Shown: positions 30,590 to 38,007 of the stretch, piece after piece | How the letters are laid out: each line of letters begins with the position of its first letter | Numbering within the stretch: the first letter of the stretch is position 1 | Source of the DNA: Hyphomonadaceae bacterium | Lineage (GTDB): Bacteria; Pseudomonadota; Alphaproteobacteria; Caulobacterales; Hyphomonadaceae | DNA: 38,007 bases | NCBI GenBank assembly: GCA_022844475.1 | Contig: JALHLR010000034.1 | Location: forward strand, 1 to 38,007 | Direction of reading: 5' to 3' | Made by a program: the position numbers and the translations under genes | Notes under the pieces: model-generated | What the model saw: only the letters and a program-made list of their open reading frames with translations | Database searches by the model: none | Told to the model about the DNA's origin: nothing

Positions 30590-33490
30590 ATGACACGCCC
30601 TGAAAAAGACGAAACAGCGAACCCTTACAAGGACACGCTGTTCCTGCCCAAAACCGACTTCCCCATGCGCGGCGGTCTGCCTCAGCAGGAGCCCGCTCGA
30701 CTTGCGAAATGGGAAGCGGAAGATCTCTACGGCCAGCTGCGGGCCGACGCCAAGAAGCGCGGCGCAAAGGCCTTCATGCTGCATGATGGCCCGCCCTATG
30801 CGAACGGGCACATCCACATCGGTACCTCGATGAACAAGACGCTCAAGGACCTTGTCGTTAGGACACGGCAGATGATGGGGTTCGACGCGGACTACATTCC
30901 CGGCTGGGATTGCCACGGCCTTCCGATCGAGTGGAAGGTGGAGGAGGAGTTCCGCGCAGCGGGCAAGCAGAAGCGCGACGTGCCGATGGTAGAGTTCCGC
31001 AAGGCGTGCCGCGATTACGCGCAGAAATGGATCGAGATCCAGCGCACCGAGTTCAAGCGCCTCGGCGGCGCGGGCAACTGGAACGACCCCTACCTGACGA
31101 TGGCGTACTCGTCTGAAGCGGCGACGGTGAAGGAATTCCTGAAGGTCGCGATGAGCGGACAGCTCAAGCGCGGCGCGAAGCCCGTGATGTGGAGCCCGGT
31201 GGAGCAGACCGCGCTTGCGGAGGCTGAGATCGAGTACGCTGATCGCAAGGCGCAGATGATCTGGGTGAAGTTTCCGATCATCGGAAACAGCCCGTCGGTC
31301 GGTGCAAGCGTGGTCATCTGGACAACTACTCCCTGGACGATACCTGCCAACCGCGCCGTTTCGTTCAATCCTGAAGTTTCCTACGGCGTTTACGAGTGCA
31401 GAGAAATTGAGGAAGGCCTGGCTTTCGAGCCCTGGATCAAGCCCGGTGACGCGCTCGTGCTCGCCGACAAACTTGTCGAGAGCGTGATGAAGGCGGCCAA
31501 GGCTGCGACGTGGAAGAAGCTATTCGCGCTGAGCGCAGGTCAACTACAGCAGATGAAGTTAGAGCATCCGCTCGCGAGCGCCGGGGTCGGCGGATACACG
31601 TTTGAAGTTCCGATGCTCGCCGGCGCGCACGTCAGCGACGACACGGGCACTGGCTTTGTCCACACCGCGCCAAGCCATGGCGAGGATGACTACGAAGTCT
31701 GGATGGCGAACGCGAAGGCGCTTGCGGCGCGCGGGATCGACGTTTCGATTCCGAACACGGTGGATGAGTTTGGCCGCTACACGAATGTCTGCCCCGGCTT
31801 CGAGGGCCTCGAGATCATCACGGTCGATGGCAAGAAGCGCGGGCAGGACGGACCGGCGAACAAGGCTGTGATCGACAAGCTGATCGCGGCCGGAGCCTTG
31901 CTTGCTCGGGGTGTCACCACGTTGCGCGATGCGCATTCGTGGCGGTCCAAGGCGCCGGTGATCCGTAGGGGCACGCCGCAATGGTTCATCGCTATGGACC
32001 GGCCGCTGGCGCAGCGTGGCGGCAAGACGCTACGCGAGCTGTGCCTGCAGGCGATCGATGCGACGGCGTTCACGCCGGAGCGTGGGCGCGAGCGGCTGCG
32101 CTCGATGGTGGCGGAGCGGCCGGACTGGCTCATTTCGCGCCAGCGCGCGTGGGGCGTGCCGCTGACGCTGTTTGTGGACCGCGAGACGGGCGAAATCCTG
32201 AACGATCCGGCCGTGAACGAGCGGATCGTGAAAGCCGTTGAGCAGGGCGGCGCGGATGCGTGGTTCGGCGGCGACGCTGCAGGTTTCCTCGGCGGACGCG
32301 ATCCGGCGAAGTACGAGAAGATCAACGACATTCTCGATGTCTGGTTCGACTCAGGCACGACCCACGCGTTCACGCTGGAAGATCGTGGCCTGAAATGGCC
32401 GGCGGATGTCTATCTCGAAGGATCGGACCAGCATCGCGGCTGGTTCCAGTCGTCCTTGCTGGAGAGCTGTGCGACCCGTGGGCGGGCGCCGTTCGACGCC
32501 ATCGTCACGCATGGCTTCGTGCAGGCTGAGGACGGCGAGAAGATGTCGAAGTCGCTCGGTAACGTAATCTCGCCGATGGAAGTCTGCGAGAAGTTCGGAG
32601 CCGACATCCTGCGCATCTGGGTCGCTTCGTCAGACTATGCGGACGATCCGAGCTTCGGCTGGAATCTGTTCAGCGCGAACAGCGACATCTACCGCAAGCT
32701 GCGCAACACGATGCGCTACCTGCTCGGCGCGCTGGATGGCTTTGGTGAGTCAGAGCGTGTCGTACATGCCGACATGCCCGGGCTGGAGCGCTGGCTGCTG
32801 CACCGGCTTGCTGAGCTCGATATCGTCGTGCGCGATGCGTACGTAGCCTACGACTTCAAGAAGGCCTTCCACGAGCTGGTGAATTTCTGCGTCGTCGATC
32901 TGTCTGCGGTCTATTTCGATATTCGCAAGGACAGCCTGTATTGCGACGCGCCATCGTCGCTGCGCCGGCGTGCGTGCCGGACGGTGATGGATGAGGTGTT
33001 CAGGCGCCTGACGATCTGGTTCGCGCCGGTGATGGTGTTCACTTGCGAGGAGGCATGGGAGCAGCGCTATCCGGGCAATGGGTCGGTGCACCTGCAGCTG
33101 TTCCCGGAGACGCCGTTGGCCTGGCTCGATGCGGCCCACGCAGCGCGTTGGGATGGCGTGTTCCGCGTACGCAAGGCAGTGACGGAAGCACTCGAAGTCG
33201 AGCGGCGCGAGAAGCGTATCGGATCGTCGCTGGAAGCTTCGGTTTCGGTGATGGTCGGTGAGCCCGAGCTGCTGGGTGCGTTTGCCGGCGAGGATGCCGC
33301 CGAGATCTTCATCACATCGCAGGCGGAGCTGGTTGCGGGCGGTGATGGCATTTCGGTGACAAGCAGCCGCGCGCCCGGTGTGAAGTGCGCACGGTCCTGG
33401 AAGTACTTCGATCCCGCGACGGCTGATCCCGCCTATCCCGACATCACCCCGAGGGACGCGGCGGCCGTTCGTGAGTATCGTGGCGTTTGA
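30590..33490 (+). CDS. ileS: Isoleucyl-tRNA synthetase
   Basis: This 966-residue class I synthetase charges tRNA-Ile in the cytoplasm. The HIGH motif is PPYANGHIHIGTSMNK (about 68-83) and the KMSKS loop sits at 651-655 (GEKMSKSLGNVIS). Between them lie the editing-domain elements VIWTTTPWTIPANRA (about 242-256) and HTAPSHGEDDYE. The anticodon-binding domain follows, and WYFDSGTTH-type contacts appear as VWFDSGTTHAFTLE. The C-terminal zinc-finger region is reduced: it reads GVKCARSWKYF, lacking the usual second Cys and any later Cys pair. There is 151 bp before the start with TATACT at 30485-30490 as a possible -10 box. No T-box is visible. Confidence 0.97.
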   Translation: MTRPEKDETANPYKDTLFLPKTDFPMRGGLPQQEPARLAKWEAEDLYGQLRADAKKRGAKAFMLHDGPPYANGHIHIGTSMNKTLKDLVVRTRQMMGFDADYIPGWDCHGLPIEWKVEEEFRAAGKQKRDVPMVEFRKACRDYAQKWIEIQRTEFKRLGGAGNWNDPYLTMAYSSEAATVKEFLKVAMSGQLKRGAKPVMWSPVEQTALAEAEIEYADRKAQMIWVKFPIIGNSPSVGASVVIWTTTPWTIPANRAVSFNPEVSYGVYECREIEEGLAFEPWIKPGDALVLADKLVESVMKAAKAATWKKLFALSAGQLQQMKLEHPLASAGVGGYTFEVPMLAGAHVSDDTGTGFVHTAPSHGEDDYEVWMANAKALAARGIDVSIPNTVDEFGRYTNVCPGFEGLEIITVDGKKRGQDGPANKAVIDKLIAAGALLARGVTTLRDAHSWRSKAPVIRRGTPQWFIAMDRPLAQRGGKTLRELCLQAIDATAFTPERGRERLRSMVAERPDWLISRQRAWGVPLTLFVDRETGEILNDPAVNERIVKAVEQGGADAWFGGDAAGFLGGRDPAKYEKINDILDVWFDSGTTHAFTLEDRGLKWPADVYLEGSDQHRGWFQSSLLESCATRGRAPFDAIVTHGFVQAEDGEKMSKSLGNVISPMEVCEKFGADILRIWVASSDYADDPSFGWNLFSANSDIYRKLRNTMRYLLGALDGFGESERVVHADMPGLERWLLHRLAELDIVVRDAYVAYDFKKAFHELVNFCVVDLSAVYFDIRKDSLYCDAPSSLRRRACRTVMDEVFRRLTIWFAPVMVFTCEEAWEQRYPGNGSVHLQLFPETPLAWLDAAHAARWDGVFRVRKAVTEALEVERREKRIGSSLEASVSVMVGEPELLGAFAGEDAAEIFITSQAELVAGGDGISVTSSRAPGVKCARSWKYFDPATADPAYPDITPRDAAAVREYRGV

Positions 33491-33499
33491 GGTAGTTGG

Positions 33500-34072
33500 A
33501 TGGCTGTGACGATGGACTGGCTTTCGCGCGAGAAGATGACCACGGCCTGGCGCTGGGGCATTCCCCTTGTGGCCGCGATCGTGGTGGTGGACCAGCTGAC
33601 CAAGGCATGGGTGCTGGCCACGCCGGAATTCCGGGCGATCGACTGCCTGACAGGAGCTGCGCCCTGCGGCCGGATCGAGCTGTCGCCCCTGATGGATTTC
33701 TCGATGATCTGGAACCGGGGAGTAAGCTTCGGGGCCATGCAGGCCGAGGGGCTCGCCCGTTGGGGGCTCTTTGCCGTGATCTCCTGCATCGCCATCGGAT
33801 TCACAATCTGGCTGCTTCGGGCGGAGCGGAAGCTGACGGCGCTGGCGCTGTCGTTGGTGATTGGCGGGGCGGTCGGCAACCTGATCGACCGGGCGATATT
33901 TGGTGCGGTCGTTGATTTCATTGATTTTCAGGGCCCTTGGTTCGGCTGGAACATCGGCGGCTGGGATGTTGGGTTCCCGTGGATCTTCAATGTCGCAGAT
34001 GCTGCAATTTCCATTGGAGCGGGCGTTTTGCTGCTGGATCAGCTTCTGGCCGGGCGCAAGCAGTCGCGCTAG
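33500..34072 (+). CDS. lspA: Lipoprotein signal peptidase (signal peptidase II)
   Basis: This 190-residue inner-membrane aspartic protease removes signal peptides from diacylated prolipoproteins. Four membrane helices are visible (about 19-40, 85-104, 112-128 and 160-185). VVVDQLTKAWVL (about 28-39) and IWNRGVSFGAM (about 70-80) are family motifs. The catalytic aspartates are Asp139 in GNLIDRAIFGAVVDFID and Asp167 in FNVADAAISIGAG. It starts nine bases after ileS and is probably cotranscribed. The lipoproteins encoded nearby (30109, 34130 and 35988) are likely substrates. Confidence 0.96.
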   Translation: MAVTMDWLSREKMTTAWRWGIPLVAAIVVVDQLTKAWVLATPEFRAIDCLTGAAPCGRIELSPLMDFSMIWNRGVSFGAMQAEGLARWGLFAVISCIAIGFTIWLLRAERKLTALALSLVIGGAVGNLIDRAIFGAVVDFIDFQGPWFGWNIGGWDVGFPWIFNVADAAISIGAGVLLLDQLLAGRKQSR

Positions 34073-34129
34073 AAGCGGTAGGAGTCGACCCTTGCCAGCC
34101 CGATACGGGCGGCACGATAGGAGAGTTCA

Positions 34130-34639
34130 GTGAAGCGCAAGACCACATTCGGCCTCGTGGCCCTTACGGCAATCACACTCGCGGGTTGCGCGTCGACCAA
34201 TGGACCCGATGAGTTCCGGGTGGTTCGCAAGGCCCCGCTGACGGTGCCGCCCGAATACAACCTCCGCCCGCCGACCCTCGGTCAGGCGCGGCCGCAGGAA
34301 TTGTCGCCGGAAGCGCAGGCCCGTGTGGCGGTGTTCGGGGTCGATCTCGGCGCCAACGCTAGCGAAGGCGAGAAGGCATTTGTGCGCGCCGCGGGCGGCG
34401 ACGCGGTGGAGCGCACGGTTCGTGCTCAGGTCGATTTCGATAACTCGCAGGCTGTCCGCAAGAGCCGCAGCTTTGCCGACACGATCCTGAACTGGGGAGG
34501 TCCGGCGGGGGAGCCGGTGATCGACCCTGCGGCTGAGGCGGCGCGCCTGAAGGCGGAGTCCGAGGCGGTGAAGGACATCACCGGCGGCGGCACTGTCCTG
34601 ATCCAGCCGAAGCAGACCAGCAAGCTGCCTGGTCTTTGA
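34130..34639 (+). CDS. DUF3035 lipoprotein, BamF-like
   Basis: This 169-residue lipoprotein (MKRKTTFGLVALTAITLAGC, Cys20) belongs to DUF3035. GPDEFRVVRKAPLTVPPEYN followed by LRPP is the family signature. In Caulobacter, DUF3035 proteins were described as BamF, an alphaproteobacterial component of the outer-membrane beta-barrel assembly complex; assigning that role here is by homology. The start codon is GTG, backed by GGAGA about seven bases upstream. It sits between lspA and two M16 peptidases in one transcript, consistent with a joint role in envelope biogenesis and quality control. Confidence 0.85.
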   Translation: MKRKTTFGLVALTAITLAGCASTNGPDEFRVVRKAPLTVPPEYNLRPPTLGQARPQELSPEAQARVAVFGVDLGANASEGEKAFVRAAGGDAVERTVRAQVDFDNSQAVRKSRSFADTILNWGGPAGEPVIDPAAEAARLKAESEAVKDITGGGTVLIQPKQTSKLPGL

Positions 34640-34659
34640 AGCGAGGCGGGAACGCGCCG

Positions 34660-35991
34660 ATGTTTCGCTGGGCGAAAGCCTTGCCCATCCTGACGCTAGT
34701 TGCGCTGCTGCCGGCCGTGCCTGCGTCGGCCCAGTCCGACAACTGGTCGCCCCAGACATTCACGCTGTCGAACGGCTTGCAGGCCGTCGTTCTGCCGGAT
34801 CATCGTGCGCCGGTGGTGACACACATGATGTGGTACCGCGTCGGCTCGGCTGACGAGGCGCCGGGCAAGGCGGGGCTAGCGCATTTTCTCGAACATCTGA
34901 TGTTCAAGGCTACGAAGACGCTGCCCGCAGGCGAATACTTCCGCACGATCTCGCGCAATGGCGGACAGGCCAATGCCGGCACGTCCTACGATTTCACGAA
35001 CTACCATTTCCGCATCGCGAAGGACCGGCTGCCGCAGATGATGCGGATGGAAGCTGATCGCATGGTGAACCTGCAGCTTGCCGAGGACGAGGTGACGCCG
35101 GAACGGAACGTCGTGCTCGGCGAGCGTCGGCAGAGCGTGGACAGCCAGCCTGCGGCCGTGTTGGACGAGATGGTGTGGGCCAGACTTTATCCCGGGCATC
35201 CTTACGCGATCCCGGTGATCGGTCCGGAGAACGAGATTGCTGCACTGTCGCGCGAAGACGCGCTCGGCTGGTATCGCGAATGGTATGGGCCGGAGAATGC
35301 TATCCTCGTGGTTGCTGGCGACATAACGGCGGCGGAGCTGGAGCCGCTGGCGAAGGACACCTACGGCGCCATCGCGCCACGTAGCGACCTGAAGCGGCGG
35401 GTCCTGCCTGAGGTGAAGCCGCTCGCCGCCTCCGTCGAGGTGCGGCACAGCGACCCGAAAGTGCGGCAGGTAGTTTGGCAGCGGACCTGGATCGGCGCGG
35501 CGCTGGGCCAGCCGGATGCCGCGGCGCTGCGGGTTGGGATGCAGGTGCTTGGCGGCGGACGGACGAGCCGGCTCTATCGCGAACTGGTCGAGGGCGGCGA
35601 GGCGGTGAGCGTCCACGCCTGGAGTCACGAGATGGAGGCGCGGGGGCCTGCCGGTCTTACCGTGGAGCCGGCGCAGGGTGTGCCGCTGGAGGTCCTCAAG
35701 TCGCGAGCGGTGGCGATCGTCGACGCGTTCATCGCCGAAGGACCCACGGAGGAGGAGCTTGCGCGGGCGAAAAAGACACTCGCCGCAGACGGGGTGTTTC
35801 GAAGGGATAACCAGGTCGAGATGGCGAACTGGTATGGTGTCCAGCTGACGGCAGGACTGACGCTGGAGGAAATAGCGGCGCGGGAAGCAAGAATTGCGGA
35901 TGTCAGCGCAGCCGATGTGCGGGCCGTGATGAAGCGGTATCTGTCGGGCGTGAACAATGTCGACGCCCTGCTGCTGCCGGAGGCGCAATGA
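34660..35991 (+). CDS. M16 (pitrilysin) family zinc peptidase, exported
   Basis: This 443-residue periplasmic metalloprotease has a signal peptide (MFRWAKALPILTLVALLPAV, cleaved near SAQ). The inverted zinc motif HxxEH is present: AHFLEHLMFK (His75, Glu78, His79), with the distal Glu ligand expected in DEVTPERNVVLGE. NGLQAVVLPDHRAP and the C-terminal half fold repeat are typical. A TTG at 34636 is an upstream alternative, but GAGGCGGG before the ATG at 34660 gives a clean signal peptide. The stop overlaps the next M16 gene by four bases (ATGA), so the two subunits are likely made in equal amounts and may form a heterodimer. Confidence 0.92.
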   Translation: MFRWAKALPILTLVALLPAVPASAQSDNWSPQTFTLSNGLQAVVLPDHRAPVVTHMMWYRVGSADEAPGKAGLAHFLEHLMFKATKTLPAGEYFRTISRNGGQANAGTSYDFTNYHFRIAKDRLPQMMRMEADRMVNLQLAEDEVTPERNVVLGERRQSVDSQPAAVLDEMVWARLYPGHPYAIPVIGPENEIAALSREDALGWYREWYGPENAILVVAGDITAAELEPLAKDTYGAIAPRSDLKRRVLPEVKPLAASVEVRHSDPKVRQVVWQRTWIGAALGQPDAAALRVGMQVLGGGRTSRLYRELVEGGEAVSVHAWSHEMEARGPAGLTVEPAQGVPLEVLKSRAVAIVDAFIAEGPTEEELARAKKTLAADGVFRRDNQVEMANWYGVQLTAGLTLEEIAAREARIADVSAADVRAVMKRYLSGVNNVDALLLPEAQ

Positions 35992-37310
35992 TCCGCACCC
36001 TGGCCGGCCTTGCGATGGCGGCGTTGGTTGCTGCCTGCCAGACGGTTACCGCTGCGAAGCATGCCTCGCTCGCCGATGTGCAGGTCGTGACATCGCCAGG
36101 CGGCGTGACGGCGTGGCTGGTGTCTGAGTCGCATGTGCCGATCATCGCCATGGAGATGGCGTGGCGCGGCGGAGCGACAAACGAGCCACGTGGGCGCGAC
36201 GGCGCGGGCTGGGTGCTGGCCTACTTGATGAACGAGGGCGCGGGCAAGCTCGACACCACGGCTTACGGTGCGCGCATGCAGGACCTCAACATGACGTTCG
36301 CCTGCGGGGTCTCGATTGACTGGACATCGTGCAGCCTCACGACGTTGCAGGAGAAGGCGGACGAAAGCTTCGACATGGTGCGCATGGCGCTCTCCGAACC
36401 GCGCTTTGACCGCGAGCCGCTCGAGCGCGCCAAGCGCGAGCTGTCTGTTTCGCTGAAGCAGGGGGAAGCCGACCCGAAAATGCTGGCGAGTCGGGCGATG
36501 AATGACGCGCTGATCCCCGGCCATCCGTATGCGCGTCAGGCGACGCCCGAGACCGTCGGTCGTGTGTCACGCAGCGACATCGCGATGCTGAAGCAGACGC
36601 TGATGACGAAGGACCGCCTTCTTGTTGTCGTGGTCGGCGACATGACGGCGGAAGAATTGAAGCCGAAGCTTGACCAGATCTTCGGCGCCTTGCCTGCGGT
36701 TGCACCTCTGGCGCCGCTTGCGGATGCGGTCGCGCGTCCGGCGCTGTCGGAGCCGATTGTGAAGCAACTTGTCCAGCCTCAGACGCTCGTGATGTTTTCG
36801 GGACCGGGCGTGAGTCGCGAGGACCCGGATTTCTTCGCGGCCTATCTTCTGAACTACATTCTTGGCGGAGGCGCGCTGTCTTCCCGTCTGGGCGATGATC
36901 TGCGCGAGAGGCGCGGGCTGACCTATGGCGTCGGCACGGGCCTCAGCCTGCAGACGCATTTCTGGCGCTGGACGGGTTCGACCTCCGTCCAGAACGACAA
37001 GGCGGACGAGGCCGTGGCGCTGATCCGGGAGAACATCGCGCGGCTGGGACGCGAGGGACCAACACATGCGGAGCTGGACGACGCCAAGGCCTATGTGACG
37101 GGCGCGTTTCCGCTGGCCTTCGATTCCAATGCCAGGATCGCGCGGAACCTGCTGGGGTTCCGGCAGGACAATCTGGCGGCAGATTATGTCCAGCGCCGCA
37201 ACGCATACTTCGAGGCCGTCACGCTGGCGGACCTGAACCGGGTGGCGGCGGAATACATGAAGCCGGAGGAGTTCACCTTCGTGCTGGTGGGCCAGCCGGC
37301 GCTGGATTGA
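35988..37310 (+). CDS. M16-family homologue lacking the zinc motif, lipoprotein
   Basis: This 440-residue protein shares the M16 fold with its upstream neighbour but has AGWVLAYLMNEG (about 73-84) where HxxEH should be, so it should not bind catalytic zinc. LRERRGLTYGVGTGLS near 305-320 keeps the Arg/Tyr pair that non-catalytic M16 subunits contribute to substrate binding in two-chain enzymes. A lipobox (LVAAC, Cys17) predicts membrane anchoring, unlike the neighbour, which should be soluble. Translation starts inside the stop of the active M16 gene. A catalytic/non-catalytic pair of this type is well known among bacterial M16B proteins. Confidence 0.9.
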   Translation: MIRTLAGLAMAALVAACQTVTAAKHASLADVQVVTSPGGVTAWLVSESHVPIIAMEMAWRGGATNEPRGRDGAGWVLAYLMNEGAGKLDTTAYGARMQDLNMTFACGVSIDWTSCSLTTLQEKADESFDMVRMALSEPRFDREPLERAKRELSVSLKQGEADPKMLASRAMNDALIPGHPYARQATPETVGRVSRSDIAMLKQTLMTKDRLLVVVVGDMTAEELKPKLDQIFGALPAVAPLAPLADAVARPALSEPIVKQLVQPQTLVMFSGPGVSREDPDFFAAYLLNYILGGGALSSRLGDDLRERRGLTYGVGTGLSLQTHFWRWTGSTSVQNDKADEAVALIRENIARLGREGPTHAELDDAKAYVTGAFPLAFDSNARIARNLLGFRQDNLAADYVQRRNAYFEAVTLADLNRVAAEYMKPEEFTFVLVGQPALD

Positions 37311-37390
37311 CCGGGCTTGTGCGGCAGAAAGCTGTGAAGGCGCTGTCGCGCTGTCCTGCCAATCCGCGCCGCTGGCGTTAGAGTGCCCTT

Positions 37391-38007
37391 ATGCCCGAAT
37401 CAGCCCAGAGACCGCCTGAGGGACGCATCCGCCGCCTGCCGCCGGATGCGGTGAACCGCATTGCCGCGGGCGAGGTGGTGGAGCGCCCGGCGGCGGCTGC
37501 GAAGGAGCTGATCGAGAATGCGCTTGATGCCGGCGCAAGGTCTATCCGCGTGCGCATCGAGGGCGGCGGGCTGACGCGCCTGCTTGTCGAGGATGACGGG
37601 CTCGGCATGAGCGCGGACGAGCTGCCGGTGGCGATCGAACGGCACGCGACGTCCAAGCTGGCGGCTGATGAAGACGGCCATGTGGACCTGCTCGACATCC
37701 GCACGATGGGCTTCAGGGGCGAAGCGTTGCCGTCGATCGGATCGGTCTCGCGGTTGGGCATTCTGAGCAAGGCCGTCGGAGCCGATGCCGCCTTCGAGAT
37801 CATCGTGGATGCGGGGCGGATCGACGGACCGAACCCTGCGCCGTGGAGCGGGCTGACCAGCAACGGTACGCGCGTGGATGTGCGCGATCTTTTCTATGCG
37901 ACGCCGGCGCGGCTGAAGTTCATGAAGACGGAGCGATCGGAGGCTCAGGCGATTGCGGACACGGTGCGTCGCCTCGCGCTGGCGCGGCCGGACGTGGCCT
38001 TCCATCT
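37391..38007 (+). CDS. mutL: DNA mismatch repair protein MutL (N-terminal part, cut by window end)
   Basis: The first 205 codons are present. The N-terminal GHKL ATPase domain is clear: [20 protein letters not shown] (motif I, with the catalytic Glu and Asn in ENALDAGA), VEDDGLGM (motif II), IERHATSKL and [15 protein letters not shown] (motif III). MutL couples MutS mismatch recognition to downstream excision. The ATG at 37391 is preceded by 80 bases after the second M16 gene with no obvious terminator. The frame remains open to the end of the window, so this is truncation by the window, not a broken gene. Confidence 0.95.
   Translation, partial: MPESAQRPPEGRIRRLPPDAVNRIAAGEVVERPAAAAKELIENALDAGARSIRVRIEGGGLTRLLVEDDGLGMSADELPVAIERHATSKLAADEDGHVDLLDIRTMGFRGEALPSIGSVSRLGILSKAVGADAAFEIIVDAGRIDGPNPAPWSGLTSNGTRVDVRDLFYATPARLKFMKTERSEAQAIADTVRRLALARPDVAFH

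Overview
The window is 38 kb of GC-rich bacterial chromosome, most likely from an alphaproteobacterium of the order Caulobacterales (Hyphomonadaceae- or Caulobacteraceae-like). That placement is an inference. It rests on an alphaproteobacterial-type propionyl-CoA carboxylase alpha subunit, two UrcA-family proteins, a DUF3035/BamF-type lipoprotein, a cheY-cheZ pair, a large TonB-dependent receptor, and the order ileS-lspA-bamF-M16-M16-mutL. I see no rRNA, tRNA, CRISPR array, insertion sequence, integrase or phage gene.

Region 1 (1-8.2 kb) is metabolic and accessory. A metabolite:H+ symporter is translationally coupled to a D-2-hydroxyacid dehydrogenase. A GIY-YIG protein lies divergent from pccA. 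A periplasmic metallo-beta-lactamase-fold lipoprotein, a YaiI-family protein and an AraC-type regulator with a GyrI-like domain follow.

Region 2 (8.2-14.8 kb) holds an OmpA-family protein with an uninterrupted run of 29 prolines. A strong hairpin sits in its leader and a clear terminator follows it. Behind it, on the minus strand, is a decayed LuxI-type acyl-homoserine-lactone synthase: its reading frame is broken by three frameshifts and one nonsense codon, but the family residues are still readable. GNAT, DUF429, TetR and quinone-oxidoreductase genes follow, then two UrcA-family secreted proteins, each probably its own transcription unit.

Region 3 (14.9-22.4 kb) is mostly housekeeping. On the minus strand are a small membrane protein, DUF952, pyrD and a large multidomain membrane protein with SH3 and fibronectin-like parts. 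A soluble lytic transglycosylase is divergent from dapA, which is translationally coupled to smpB.

Region 4 (22.4-28.5 kb) has a small membrane protein, a TPR lipoprotein divergent from a TonB-dependent receptor, a strong bidirectional terminator, and cheY-cheZ on the minus strand.

Region 5 (28.7-38 kb) is a long plus-strand run: maoC, ribF, a small lipoprotein, ileS, lspA, bamF-like, an active M16 peptidase, an M16 homologue lacking the zinc motif, and the start of mutL cut by the window edge. Several of these link to envelope assembly: lspA matures the lipoproteins encoded beside it, and the BamF-like protein is expected in outer-membrane assembly.

The most notable observation is the luxI-type pseudogene. 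It suggests that an ancestor made acyl-homoserine-lactone signals and that this locus has lost the ability. I did not find a convincing novel multi-gene system.
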